DNA of 64,000 nucleotides from Himantopus leucocephalus (GCA_003993805.1 RSEF01000002.1:69683346-69747345); one strand, 5' to 3'; shown: positions 34,800-47,163, counted from the first letter of the stretch. Translations and numbers: made by a program. The notes: generated from the letters alone by a model not told the origin.

Positions 34800-37060
34800 C
34801 TCACTCCACTTTGAGGTGGCCTACAGCAGAGATAAGGTGGCTAATATATAGCAGAGAAAGCATGGAAACTGGAAAAAGCTGATGTGATGAAGAGAGCTTT
34901 GGTTATGTGAGCTTGCTCCATCCTGGGTTGGGGATCATCTGGGGCCACCACAGAATGTAGTCAGGAGGTACTTACTGAGCTCAGATGTCACCTTCATTGA
35001 AGCACCAACACCCAGGTGGAGCAGGAGGAGGGACAGGAGCCAAGTGCAGCTGGTAAGAGATGAGCACTCAGTGGAACCTGTTTCACCTTGACGATTATGG
35101 CACCAGATGCTGCTCTCTACCTGTCTCCACCCCTTCCTGAGTTTTGAAGTGGCACAGGTGGTCGTCTTGTATTTTAATAATTCTGCCCTTTCTGGGCAGG
35201 GGGGGCGCTGTATTTCACACTGTATTCAGCAGGTATTCATTACAGTTTCTGCGGCCTTCAAGGGCGTGCTTCAGGCTGCCATGGCTCCTGGGCTGCCAGA
35301 GGCTCTTGGCCTTGGCTGCAAGAGAGGCAAAGCTGAAGAAAATAAGAGATCAGGGCAAGACATGCAAAGAAGATGTTTTATTGCTTTTAATCCAACACAT
35401 GTACAATTTCACAGCACAGCAAGCAGCAATCAAGGCTTTTGCGTAGAATCATCTCCCAGGGATGTCCCTTGGGGTCTGGTCCTCTCAGTCCTCATGGGAA
35501 AATGAATAAACCGAAGCTTCTGCAAGAGGTGGCTGTAATTCCGCTTGGGCTCCTGTTCCAGCCCCACACCATCTGCTTCCTCTGGCCTTGCAAATTGCAT
35601 GCAGGGCACAGCAAAGTCTTCGTCAGGGAAGAGGGGCTGGACGTCCAGCTGAGGGTGAAGACCTGCGGTTTCCACCATTCAGGTAGCCTAGCTGCTTGCA
35701 CATTCTGCAGCCAACTGGCAGCTGCTTGGGTGGTGAGCGAAGCAGATGGTTGGCGTTGGTGGTGAATGGCTTTGAGAGAGAGCATCAGCATATGCCGCTC
35801 ACCGAAGAACAGGAGTGGCAAGATAATTCTGCTAGCTTGTACAGGGCCAGCCCCAGAGGGTCCCGACCAGCTCCAGCAACATCTATCAAGCCTGCGTGTC
35901 CCACACCGTGCTGGCTCCAACGCCTGTGGTTATCCTTTGAAAGGCCTCAGAGATACAAGGCTTCCTGCTGATTATGCGCCACTCCTCACTGGGGGAGGAG
36001 AAGGTGGGGAAATGTTTTCCATCCGTTGTGGTGATGCACCAGGAGAACCCCATGGAAACAAAGCCTGCTCTGACCTCCTGCATCCCACCAGGGAGCGACG
36101 GCATGTGCCAAACACCTCCTGAGCCGTCCCGTGTGAGGCTGACTTCCTAATCCTAAACTCATTATTTGCAACTCAGGGGTGGAAGTGTGTGGCTGCCAGC
36201 TCCCAAATGACTGGTTCAGCCCACTCGGGGCTCTCTGATCCTCTTGTGGTGGATTGCATCTTCCGCTCCACGTAAGGAATGAGCTCACCACGAATCAGGC
36301 TGAGTGTGGCTCTCTCCCTCCCCTGGCAGTCCTCCCAGATTACAGCATGACCCTCAGCTATGAGTCACTTCTTTTCTCACAAACCCAGACGCAGCGCTGA
36401 GCGGGTGGTTGCTCATCTGCACCAGCACTGAGAATTTACTGCAGCGAAGCGAGTTTGGCCTGCAGTGACTCCTTCTCCGCATATGACCTTTCTGACTTTC
36501 ACTGGTCCTCCTGCATAGACCATCTTGGTGCAACTGCTTCCTCAAGCACGGACTGGCAGCGCTGCATGGGAAGAGAGGGATAAAATGCCGGGGGGCTCTT
36601 GCAGTGCCAAGGAACCAGTGGCAGACAGGTGCTGGCCATGCAGTGGGGCTTTCCGTAGGCTCGTTTCGGGGGGCAGTGACTGGCTGCTCATCCACGCCCG
36701 GCTGGCTATAATCAATACTTTATTTTGGGCAGCGATGCTGCTGGTGTGAGTACTCCCTCCATGCATCAGCGGGAATGAGGAGGGTTGGCATATCCAGTGA
36801 CCACTACCCCTGGTCATCCCGGCAGAGCCAAGTGGGCAGCGTCCAGTCTTGGGGTGAAGGCAGCCAGGCTGTTGCCACCTTTGGTACAGGTTTTGCTGTA
36901 TCAACCTAAACGCCTGCTCCCAGGCTGGAGGGGCGGGTGGTGTTTGGCCGGGGCTATCCCAGGTGCAGGCAGGGTCTCAGGGGCACCATGCAGCCACGGA
37001 GCTGGAGACCTGGCTCCTGCCACCTCTGCCGGCCAGGCTGCACAGCCCAACAAGTGAATC
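34800..37060. other. G+C-richer region with many overlapping frames
   Basis: G+C is higher than average and both strands give several frames of 60-142 codons. They overlap each other and show no conserved domain, so they cannot be called genes. The one frame with supporting context is listed separately at 35371-35648. Confidence 0.45.
35371..35648 (-). other. Candidate minus-strand terminal exon with poly(A) signal
   Basis: Reading leftward, a possible splice acceptor (pyrimidine-rich, ending CCCTCAG at 35649) is followed by an open frame to a TGA at 35430. An AATAAA at about 35373-35378 lies some 50 bases past the stop and is followed by T-rich sequence. The predicted tail contains an acidic PDEDF segment, a dibasic KR, then a basic LLQKLRFIHF stretch, and has few Cys or Trp residues, unlike most chance frames here. 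The frame also contains an ATG at 35678, preceded by an in-frame TGA. I recognise no family and found no upstream exon. It may be the last exon of an unknown gene or lncRNA, a retrocopy scrap or chance. Confidence 0.15.
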
Positions 37061-37630
37061 AGCACCATTGTGACGCACAGTCATGAGAGAGCTGACTCCT
37101 CTTCGGAGGGCTGCAGGGATGCCATTTTCGGGGAAAGGCAACTTCAAAGCACTCCTCCTGCTCTCTGCTTGTTTCCGTATCTATGAGCTTCTAGTGCTTT
37201 CAAAGGAGGCAGAACTAGCCCGAAAGTCTTGTGTTTTGCTTCGGTTTGTTTGTTTCCTCTCTCTGGAGCTGCGTTCCTCCAATGTTGTCTGGTTCAGCAT
37301 TTTGCCGGCTTGGCTAAGTATCTTGTAAGGAAATCATTTATAATAAAGCTGGTATGCTGGGGTTTATCATTTATAAGTGTGGGTCAGGGTTTAGTTCACT
37401 GTGTTAAACTCTCCATGCTGCATGTGATTTTTCAAGCTTTGTCAGGAACAAAAAGTTCTGGGGATGTGCAAAGCATGACTGCATGGTTTCCATGGAGACT
37501 CTGCTAGTTAGGCTATGGAAATCCTGAAAAGGCCAGAGGATGACTGACAATACAAGGTCTTAGCGGCTGATCTGAAGAGCCAGACTGAATTAATGAGATT
37601 TTTCACAGAGAGTTATTAGCAAGGCTAGCA
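37061..37630. other. Non-coding spacer
   Basis: Nothing recognised. An 11-base word ATCATTTATAA repeats at 37333 and 37366. Confidence 0.5.
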
Positions 37631-37639
37631 CGGTATGGC

Positions 37640-38040
37640 ACTTAGGCCTCTTTCGTTTTCTCAGCTGCAGTCTTGGAAAACAGAAATGGAAAGATTTAAT
37701 TGCTGTTTTTTAAGCCCTTTTAAGATTATTTTAACCTATAACATTTTAAGGATGTAATGAAAAGCAGGTTTGTTTGCTTTTTTATCATTCGGTTACTGTT
37801 ATTACTGTGTTTTTTGGTGGCAGTTGCCCTTTATCTGTACAGAGATTGGAAATTCAATAGTACTTATTACATTTAGCAGTTAATTCCCACATACTGTGAA
37901 CACATTACTGTTCAAAGTAGGTTATCTTGAGTTCCATTTAGAGCCAAACGTGAGATACCATGTCAGTGGCTTTATATCTCCTAGGGCTATATTAATTATT
38001 TATTACTGACTGCTAATACAAACTGTTAACTCTGGCTAGT
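37640..38040. promoter_or_regulatory. Candidate conserved non-coding element
   Basis: The DNA is A+T-rich, without long simple repeats, and has words such as GATTTAATTGCTG near 37693, TTATCATTCGG near 37781 and AGCAGTTAATTCCC near 37876. It resembles an enhancer in texture and is not verified. Confidence 0.25.
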
Positions 38041-38229
38041 TTGTTCATTTTTCCATCATTTACTGCTTCTTCCCTATGTTTCCACCTACTCCCTTTCCAC
38101 AGTCTGCACAGGCTATAAAGTCATGGATAGTTTTGCACCCCAGAGCCGTTACCAGTCTGAGACGCTAAGTTTCTATCGGGACCCAACTTCCTTAAAGTTT
38201 TGCAGGGTCTGAGCTTGAGGGATTTCGTT

Positions 38230-38259
38230 GGATTGTTAACGGGTGGATTGTTAATGGTT
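38230..38259. repeat. Two 15-bp tandem units with GTTAAC/GTTAAT
   Basis: Units 38230-38244 and 38245-38259 both start GGATTGTTAA and differ at two bases. The GTTAAC and GTTAAT cores resemble HNF1 half sites, which could be coincidence in a slippage duplication. Confidence 0.7.
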
Positions 38260-39125
38260 AAAGGGAGATGTCTTTGCCTGTGAACTAAACGGATGCTCTT
38301 TCTGATAGGAGTAGCTTGTTTGCTGCTTCGTTTTCAACCGATACAGCAAAATGTTCAGATGCTCTCCTTTCCTCCCTGGAAAACGCTGGCTGTATCTGCT
38401 GAAATCAGCACAGCCGGTTCAGCGAAGCGGCGTGTTAGGGACTGCTATTTCTTGTTGGTTTGCACAAGTGCACATGCCCATATGTTTCTGGGAGATGTAA
38501 AACCATAATGTTGCTGCTGAGTAATCCACAACAAAAGCACATGCGGGCTGCATTCCTTGGATTCCTGTACAGTAGACTAATCCACTTAATCTCGCTGTTC
38601 GCTTCTCTGGCTGGAATTTCACAGTCTCCTTTGATTTACTGGTTTGTAAATCTCTGATTAAGTGCTTTGGGAGGGGTGCGGGGGATATAATCTCTGAAAC
38701 CCCCTCTCTCCTCTCAAATGGAAAGGACATGTGAAAGTTGAAATAGGGGTTAGCTGGTCTTTTTTGGTCATCATTTTGTCATCTTCTTATATTTTTAAAA
38801 AAATGTTTGTCAGTAGTTTTCTCTGTTCTCTCAGCTCTTCTGTGCATGGGCAACGTCTCTTTTTGCCGCATGGCAACACTTTCGCTCCCTGAGCTTCACA
38901 AGTTTCTTATGATTTTTTTTCTTTTCCAGTTGTGTTTTCAAACAAAAATGCTAATGGAGATGTGTGGAAGCAATTTTCTTTTCCGTTAATGCAATGTTAG
39001 TTATTGACAAGCACAGAACACAGGAGCTAGACGCTGGTTGTGAAGCAAATTGTCAAAAACCTGCTGCTCTAACTGAGAGTCGAGGAGGCACTCATATAGC
39101 ACGGGTATGAAAGCAAGATAAATCC
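38260..39125. other. Non-coding spacer
   Basis: No element recognised. Chance frames of up to 103 codons overlap on both strands. Confidence 0.5.
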
Positions 39126-39129
39126 CTAG

Positions 39130-39335
39130 CTAAGCAGGCAGATAAATGAGGGAGCTTGGCTTCAGAAGGTGCCCAGCTGATACAAATATCAATTTAGGAC
39201 CTGCCCCTGAAATATAAAAGTATAAGTAAATAATAGAGGTGGCTCACCTGACTTAATGAGTCATAAAGGATGGGAAATAAAACACTGAGCTCCCGAAATA
39301 AACCCTTCATTTAAAATAATGAATTACCACATCTC
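39130..39335. promoter_or_regulatory. Enhancer candidate with inverted TGACT/AGTCA and AP-1 site
   Basis: TGACT at 39249-39253 and AGTCA at 39259-39263 form an inverted pair. The right arm lies in a full AP-1 consensus TGAGTCA at 39257-39263. The centre carries TTAATG. Flanking DNA has further TAAT cores. It leads directly into a CpG cluster. AP-1, MAF or NRF2-type factors are the known readers of such sites; use here is inferred. Confidence 0.33.
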
Positions 39336-39339
39336 ATTG

Positions 39340-39570
39340 CGTCCTCAGCCACCTCAAGCGCTCCGCTTTTGTGAGCGATGTGACCGCGCGCAGCTGTGAG
39401 CACTGCTGACCTCAGGCAGACTCACGCTTGCACACACGGTGCTCCGTGAAGCACGCAGCTGCTCCGCTCTGCGCAGCTCTGACTCAAAGCCTGTCCTTCC
39501 CCTGCGTGGTGCGTGCTGCTGAGATGACTCCGCGCTGAAGCGTGGGGACACTTTCCAGCTCAGCGGAAAA
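39340..39570. promoter_or_regulatory. CpG cluster
   Basis: I count roughly 20 CpG in 230 bp, including CCGCGCGC near 39383. It is clearly denser than its surroundings. It is short for a classical island and has no recognisable exon, so it may be a minor or orphan promoter or an unmethylated enhancer. Confidence 0.4.
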
Positions 39571-39699
39571 TTCCTCTGCAGCCCCACAGTGTCTTCAGCG
39601 GCCTCGATGGGGGAAGAGCTTTAGGTCGTTGCCTTCCTCCCCCTCCCACAATCATGCATCCCACTGAGCAGCTTACGGGTGTCCCCAAACAGTGCTGCT

Positions 39700-39960
39700 G
39701 GCAAGAAGGACCTGTCACTGAAGCCAGACGTAACTATCCATCAAGAAATTAATCAGAAAGGGACTGAGGAAGCGAGCAGGCAAATAAACAAACATGTAGG
39801 CTACCTGACAACGCAGAGTTTGGAGTAGCTTTTCTCAGGCAGAAAGGATAAAATCTCCCACGCTCTCCGGGGCTGTCCAGAGCCATTTACAATTAGCTCC
39901 AAATTGGGTTTAGGCAACAGATTTAAGTCTGAGTTGAATTGCCTAGGCTTGGGTCCGAAG
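39700..39960. promoter_or_regulatory. Candidate conserved non-coding element
   Basis: It contains AAGAAATTAATCAG near 39745, a forkhead-like CAAATAAACAAACATG near 39780 and ATTTACAATTAGCTCC near 39886. There are no simple repeats. It forms a cluster with the AP-1 block and the CpG cluster just upstream. Confidence 0.3.
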
Positions 39961-42900
39961 ATGCCAAATCCCGCGAACTAACCTTTGCCCAAAGGGATGA
40001 GAACCGCGCAAGAGTGGCCTCTCTCACAGCGTTCCTGCCATCTGGGCCAGTGCCAGGTCCCAGGGCGCGGAGATGCAGCCCGCTCCCAGGATGGACCATG
40101 CTGGTGGGATTTCAGCTGCATCCAAATGGGAACTGGAAAACACATTTCTCTAAACTTTGGCTGTAAACCAGAGCTAAAGCAACCGGGGCAAAGTCAGGCC
40201 CCTGGGTATCAAGCTGATCTCATCAAAAATCTTGGAAGTTCTTGTTTCAATATTTTGGCTTTAGCATGCCTGAAATGCTCAGAGGAAGCATCAGGAGTGC
40301 TGTGAATCTCACCACCCATGCTGTTAACCTCCTACAGCCGATGCAACCGCCGTCGTCCTTTCGAAAGGGCTCTCTGGTAGGATTGCTGCAGCTGAAAGAG
40401 AAAGTCAGAAAGATAAGAGGCGATGGGCAGTCAGGAGGAAGAAATAGGGTCTTCCCACAGTGAATTGATAAGGAGGGTGATATCTAAATGCCACCTGAAC
40501 TTTGGGTTCAAGATGTAGAGCAGATAAGTGAACCACAGTGACTCAAAGGCAATAAATCTTCTGTTCCAGACAAAATTAATCCAAGGCTGTCACAGGAGGC
40601 TAGAGAGGAAATTTGGAAACCCCTTTGGAGCGAGTGTCTGCCAAACTGGAAACATATACATTGTGCTATGACCTGTCAGCCTGCATGAGCCCATGCTGCT
40701 GGGGCGCAAGCCAGGCCCTTTGGCTTTCTGTCCCTCCCAGGGCAGACAGCGCTGCTAAGAAGGGATAATACAGGAGCTCACAGAAAAGTTTTTTCTATCC
40801 AGGCACATGGCTGCTTTTAAATAAGCGTAAGTACAAGCGGGGGAGAGAGAAAATATGAAAGAGCATGGTTCTGTAAGAGCTAACGGTGGCAGAAGTAACA
40901 TCTGACGAGACAGTTTGTGAGCAGAGCAGCACACCACTGGTGCCAGCTCTTCTGTCTGTGTAGTAGGGCCACAGCCTGGCTAAGGCTTCAGGTGAGCCGG
41001 CTAGTTTAATCGAACCCTTTCTCAGGTATGCCCACACCTAGAAATAAGCACTTGCTTTCACAGTGCTGAGGCTGACCTGTGTTAGCAAACCTCAGGAGAG
41101 AGCTACCGTGCTGTTTCTGAGAGCGTTTTACAGCATCCCGGCTTGCTGTCAGTCTGGGGACCTCTCCTATTAGGATTAGACAAGTCCTTGAGCTCTGTTT
41201 GTATCAAGGCAGCCAAACGGTTTGAAGCCACTCTTTCATGATGTGCAGTGTTTGGTGGCACTACAGGCTTGGCCGGTTGCTGCAGTGTGACAGACCAGGT
41301 CTTGAGGAGGTCGTGAGAGCGGGTGTTCATAGACTGAAACTAGCTCCCCCCCACCTCCCCTAACTTCTCTGTCTGCCGAGCTGCACCCACCCCTGCATGG
41401 CTGGGAGGTGGTTCACAGTGGGAAGGTTATCTTTGCCACTATCAGGGCTAGAGGCTTTGTTTATTTTTAGGTTACTCTGTAGAGTCTGGACAGAGAGATG
41501 AAAAGAGCCAGCCTAAAGGGCTCTCTGCATGCCAGACTGTCTTGTTTGTGCTATAACTCTGAAAACACAGGACCGGGAAAATGTGAAGGGATGGGCTCAA
41601 TCTAACCAGATTGATTAAAGATGTCTCTGCCCCCACATTTTTAGCGGCGGATGTGATATGGAGGTGGGCTCTGATTCATTTTAGTGCAAAGGCAGCGAGG
41701 CTCCGACAAATCCTCCACGTGAGCCAAGCTGGCGGATGTTGCACTGAAGAGGATGAGACCCACCGGCACAGCCTGTTGTTCTGGCAGCTCCACTTAGAGA
41801 GCGACAGTTTCCATCTGAGAAGTGCTAAAATACCTTGGGGAAGTTCAGATTATCTTGATGTGCCCTTTGGTGGTGGTGGTGAGCTGCGAAATGGAGGTGT
41901 GCCTCAGCCCTGGTCTATCTAATGAAGAGGGAGAAATCTTTTTCATCACCCTGTGTTATACATTACAGGGAACATTTTAAAAGTGTGCGGTTTGTTGTCC
42001 TTCAAAAGCCAAATTTAAAAGTGATCCAGAAAGATTGTTGCTGTCTGTCAGACTCCTGTGTGTCAGAGCTCACTGAGGGTGACGAGAGGGAGCCTGGCAG
42101 CTCTGAGCCCTTTTGGTCCTGCCCCTAAGCAGACAAAAGTGCGGTGCAGGGAGGCGAGGAGAGAAGAGTGACCCTCCCCGCCATCCCCTCAGGTGTGGTG
42201 ACAGCAGCTCTCTTGCTGATTGTCAGTGAATTTACTGACTGCTAATGAAGTGGAGGGACAAGTGCCTTTCAGTGACACCCATACAAAAATGTATGTTGCT
42301 GAAAACCACTGACTGTTTTGGGAGAATTTTTTCCCCCACCAGATTTAAGCATCATCTTGAGTTTGGTTTTTTATGACTATATGTTGTTGTTGTTGGGTTT
42401 TTTTGCAACAGTGAAGTTAATAAAGATGGATATCAGCAACAAACTGTCAAGTCCTGAACTGGAGGGATTTTTCACTGAATGAAATAGGCCAGGGAAAATA
42501 AATAATCCAAGAAGTGGTAGAGCTTGTAAATATTGACATGTACAAGCAAGGAAACAGAAGCTGGACAAAATAAAAAATGGGTTGGGGATTGCTATTTTTC
42601 AGGTTATTGCTTGGAAAAAATCTACATTTACCTGGCGTCCTGTCTGGGGAAGAGGTAATATTTTTCAGTTAGAATAGAAGGTTTTAAATGTTTGAAGGGG
42701 TGTACTGCTGTTTCCCCAAGCCAGCGTCGCTATTTGAGGGTCAGCCTCCCTTCCTAGCCTTTGGGACCAAGGTCAAAAATAGTCCTTTTACCCCATGATG
42801 TCTATAGGAGTATCCAGGGAAGAGACGAATAAGGAAGGAGGAAAGAAATGCAAAGTGAGAAGAAGAGATCAGAGAAAGACTACTCTTTTCTCAGGTTTCC

Positions 42901-43230
42901 CACCAGAAAAGGGATCTTTTTAAGATCTCCACAAGAATACTTTTTCTCCTGTGCTGGGGTCCAAGCCTACTGCCAACTTTGCCAGTGCATTGCTCAGCCT
43001 CAACTTGCACAGGGACAGATGTGGAGCTGCACAGGTCCCACTACCTGTTGGTCCCTCTTCCGTATGGGTGACAATTTGGCACCCTGGGGCCTGCCACCAT
43101 GACATGTGGTTGCCACACACCAGCTAGCTAGCTAAAAACATCTTTAAAACACTTCCTGCTTTGTTTTGTTTTCCTCTGCCTTCTTAAAAGCTCTAAAAAG
43201 TATACTAGGACTAGCATCTGTAGTTTACCC
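39961..43230. other. Non-coding DNA, no recognised gene
   Basis: Plain DNA with chance frames under 110 codons. Small features include a palindromic TCAGTGAATTTACTGA at 42223-42238 and a short AGCT repeat at 43121-43134. Confidence 0.5.
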
Positions 43231-43233
43231 ATC

Positions 43234-43262
43234 AACTGGTTGGTTGGTTAACTGGTTGGTTA
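43234..43262. repeat. Short TTGG-type repeat
   Basis: Two related units beginning AACTGGTTGG, at 43234-43249 and 43250-43262, are built from tandem TGGT words. It is a minor slippage repeat. Confidence 0.7.
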
Positions 43263-45710
43263 CCCAAGTCCTGCTTTCCTTGAGCCAGTCTGTCGTCTTT
43301 GTGACCGGAGGAGGGTTTGCATTGCAGTCCTGCCCGTGCACACTCTGGAAAGCCTCCAGACCTTTGAATATTGCTATCATGCACAGAGCAAGCCAGAGAT
43401 GTAACATTAAAAAGAGGGTTTTTCGCAGTCTTTTAGAGACGGGAAATATTTTTTTCCACCCTGTTGTAACATAACAGAGTGCCAGTGGGTGTAAATGGCA
43501 ACTGTGCCATAGGCAGTAGTATTTCAGCCACTTGTTATACATTAGTGGTCACGTTGCTATAATTACTGGAGGTGGAAACGAGGTTATTTGGGATGGTGTT
43601 CTAACAAGGCAGGCATAAAATTCTAAATAAAAAAGTGTTTCCAGATACTCAACGAAATTAATGGGAGGGAAAGAAGAGTGGTCTTTAATTATTTCAGACC
43701 CAGACAGTTAAGGCAGATGTACATCATCAGTCTTCAAAGAATGTCCTGGGGACATAGCCAAGACAGTATTTTTTTTTCTCCTATCATTGCTGATTTAATA
43801 TCTGCACAAGTGCACACGCAAGAGGATGATACGAAACTTGCACTTTTCAGTTCAAGTCCCTGTAAATGACTCCCCCTTGGAGATTGTTAAAAATGTAATG
43901 GGGTTATTGCAGCACATGGGAATCAGCACTTGAATGCATGTGCCGGGAAGGCAAAGGTGGATTGACCCCGTCTGTGTTAAGTCAGGGAAACTATGGGGCT
44001 GAGCAGAGCATCTAGTGGAAATAAAAAGAAAAACTAATTCCAAGCAGGCCCCAGTGAGCATGTTTTTATCCAAAAAGCAATCAGAGAGAGGAATATGACC
44101 TACCAGATGGAATTGCTGAGGCAGAGGTGAAAGTTAGAAACAACAATAACGAAACACGATCAAGTATAATTTTGACAGAATGAAGATATTAGAGAGAAAA
44201 GGCCCCAGCGGGCCAGTTTGGCTTATCTTGATCCCAATATTTCATCTGCGCTCAGAAGACCCCTGGAGAAAGCCATGTCACAGCACTGTAAGATGTCAAG
44301 GCTGAACCAGGCTGAGGGCTGCGGTGCCTGCAGCCATGCAGGGGGGCCAAGGTTTGCTGGCAGTAACCTTGCTGGGCTGGTGGGCCAGGTAGCAGGAAGG
44401 GCTGCTCTGCCACTTATCCTTACTAAGGTCCCAGAAAGCGGGGCTGGTGGTGCTGGGATCTGAGTCACACTCCGGTTTTCCCTGTCACAATATCCCTCAG
44501 CGTCGCCTGTACTGGCTGTTGGGGAACTCAGTGGAGAGACACCAGACATGGACTTAACATTCAACTCTCCTTTTGCTGTGAAAAGCATTTTTAGCGTCCT
44601 AAGTGAAATTTAGACCCACTTCAAGACTCTCAGTGCTTCCCAGCAGATATAAGAGAGCCTTAATGTAAATGAGAATCAGACCCATTTTGCCTATAAATTT
44701 CTGTCTGTCACTCAGAGCCCTTAATGGTCAATAAATTCACGAGGAAAATTAGAAAAACAAAGTGGAGCTGCTGTGAGCAAAGTATGCTGGAAAGACAGGA
44801 GCATATTTTTAAAATTTCCAGATGTTTGGGTTGCTGTTTTGCACCTCGTGGCCGGCTATGGGTGCCCGGGACATTGGCTAGAGGGGCTGTGGGAGCACAG
44901 AGGGGGAGTGGAGAAGGGTTGTCTGTGCTGGAGGAGGTGGTGGGAAGTGGAAGGGTGAAGCTGCAGCGCTGTGCAGTGCTCTGTCAACTCTGTAATAACG
45001 GGGTTGTCTGCTTGGGCTTGGCTAGATACCAAGTCAAGGTTTTATGGTGTGAGTTCATCTGCTGGCTTTTCCCTTTACGTGATGTAATGCTCTCTGTGAG
45101 TGCGATATTTATTACCTCCAGCTCTGTAGCGGGTATGTGTAGTCGTGGCCAGCCTCAGAAAGTTTGGAAACAGCTTCCCGATCTTATTTGCATCCTTTTG
45201 GCTGACCTATGACATAATCCAAGGCGGGTCGGTGCTGTGGCTCCCTCCTTCGTGCTCCCCTCTTGCCCTCTCCCTCCTCCTCCCTCTCCCAACGGTTTGT
45301 CAAACTGTCTTGCCTTTATCTCTTCTCACAGGCTTCGCAACAAGTCACAGGATGATTTATGCCCTGATAACTTCTGCTTTTAAATGCCAGGCTAAGAAAA
45401 GCAGCCTTTGCAAAAACAACTTTTGCGGAGGTGTGGGGAAACCCGCCCATCATCACGCTCAGCAGGAGAAAGCGCCATCTCAGCAGAGGTGCTGGGAGAG
45501 CGGGGCCGAGGGCCGCTTCCCTCCCCATCCTCACCTGGTGCCCAAGGGAGGTGGTGGTGGGAGGACGGGTGGGACGGAAGTCTCCCTGAGCCTGGGCTGG
45601 TGAGTCCCAGCTGATGAAGGAGCACGGGGTGTGCATTGCCCGTTGCCCTTGTATCTCCGTTTCGATTCCCCCCTGCTCAGCTCCCTGCAAGAGTTGGAAG
45701 CTGGTGTGCA
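43263..45710. other. Non-coding DNA, G+C rising toward 45.7 kb
   Basis: No supported gene. Frames of 162 (44724-45212 plus), 152 (45145-45603 plus) and 154 codons (45316-45780 minus) overlap on both strands in G+C-rich DNA and carry no domains. A pyrimidine-rich run lies at about 45240-45292. Confidence 0.45.
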
Positions 45711-45714
45711 CCTT

Positions 45715-45737
45715 GGGGGCAGGGGAGGGGGCCAGGG
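45715..45737 (+). other. G-quadruplex motif
   Basis: Four G runs (five, four, five and three G) are separated by loops of two, one and three bases. This meets the usual G3+ / loop 1-7 quadruplex rule. It sits just upstream of a CpG cluster, a common position for such motifs near promoters. Confidence 0.75.
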
Positions 45738-45849
45738 CTGTGTGTTTGGGCTGTTGGTGGGAAGGTCTGTGCTTTGCCAAAGGAGGAAAATATTTTGCAG
45801 CTATGATGCCACTTTCAGCATTTTATGACAAGCTTCCTCAGTGCTGGGG

Positions 45850-46080
45850 CTACGAGGCGGCTGGGCATGAGGCAGGCAGCTAGAGCTGTGATCCTGCACG
45901 CCGGAGCTGCAAACACGCTGTGGCTCCCTGCCCTTCATTAATTTCTGGCCGCGAGGTTTACCCCAGACCTCCCCAACGGCGCTGCAGCTGCACCAGGGAG
46001 GCAGGCAGAAACCTGCCCCGACGCAGCGGGGCCGGCAGCGCGGCAGGGCTGCATCGCCGGTGTGCTGGGGGCATCAGCGC
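45850..46080. promoter_or_regulatory. CpG cluster
   Basis: I count about 18 CpG in 230 bp, with GGCCGCGAGG and CAGCGCGGCAG clusters. It may be a small CpG island together with the quadruplex motif upstream. No exon is recognisable. Confidence 0.4.
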
Positions 46081-46204
46081 TGGCATTACAGACCTGCCCA
46101 GTTAAATGACACTGGGACTTCAGCTTAATGGCGATCCACCCTGGAAGTTCAGATGTGGGCACGGCCACGGGCCGTAGGCACAGACTGTATTTTTGTGTTT
46201 CAAG

Positions 46205-46340
46205 CACCATGAAGTAGTTCCTACTTCAAAGCGCTCCTATGGTAATTACAGGACCAGACTGGGAAAGAATAGGAATAGATTTGCATGATCTAACATATTT
46301 TAATTCTTCTTGCAAGGTGTTTTTTTAATTTTATTTTTAT
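46205..46340. promoter_or_regulatory. Small enhancer candidate with octamer
   Basis: TAATTA at 46243-46248 and a perfect octamer ATTTGCAT at 46279-46286 lie 30 bp apart in non-repetitive DNA following the CpG cluster. POU factors bind the octamer. The role here is inferred. Confidence 0.28.
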
Positions 46341-46344
46341 TTTG

Positions 46345-47160
46345 CAATGAGGACAGGAAAGATTTTCCTCTGACTGCTTGACTAACATGTGTCTGAAACC
46401 ATTATGCCTCCCTGAACAAAAGCAAGCAAGCCGTGCTGCAACTAAGGCTGGCACACTGAGTTTCCTGAAGGGGAGAAATCACGAACAAATAAAAATCAGG
46501 TGTTGAAATGAAAGCTGAATCCTTACCTTAACTGAAACCTTTGCAAGTAATACAATGAACATAGAGCAGAGAACAATTTAGATTTAGGTAAAGATTTCTT
46601 GTAATTACTTTTTGTGTGGTGCATTTGAGCATTTTTTTTTCTCCCAAAGGACACGGTTGTACTTGCCTAAACTCCTGAACAAACTAGTTAGACCTGAGCA
46701 AAATGTTCACGGCAAAATATGAAATAGTTGAAACTAGCACGGTTTCAGGTTTCTTTACAATCTCTAAGCTCAGCCCTGGTTCACTGAGAGGTTTGCTAAG
46801 GACCATGAACTTTTAGAGGGAACATGGACTGATTTATGAGTCTGCATGAAAATCCATGTGAAATTTGCCTTTCACATGACCACAATGAAAAAATATCTCC
46901 TCTCCCCCACAACCCCTTCCTGCAGTAGTGGATAAACACTGATGTGTTTTAGCCTCTGTTTCTGCATCGAGGCCGCCCAGCACAAGGAGCATTTTGCTTA
47001 ATTCCTTATAAATCACCAGTGGTGCTAACAACAAAATGTTCGCAGCTCTAGGGTTAGTACTTGTTAGTTTGTTGCTGCTACCATGAGCCAGGTAGGATGA
47101 AAATGATGCTGATTTTGATTTATTTTAACTTGACATGAACACTGTCGTGCACATTTTGCT
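46345..47160. other. Non-coding spacer
   Basis: A+T-rich DNA with no recognised element. Confidence 0.5.
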
Positions 47161-47163
47161 CTG

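Noticed and set aside
35500..35512. AATAAA right after a 132-codon plus-strand frame (35107-35505)
   Set aside because: The signal overlaps the stop codon region itself, leaving no 3' UTR. The frame has no domain and lies opposite other frames.
44724..45212. 162-codon plus-strand open frame
   Set aside because: It has no recognisable family, no splice or poly(A) context, and other frames cover the same G+C-rich DNA.
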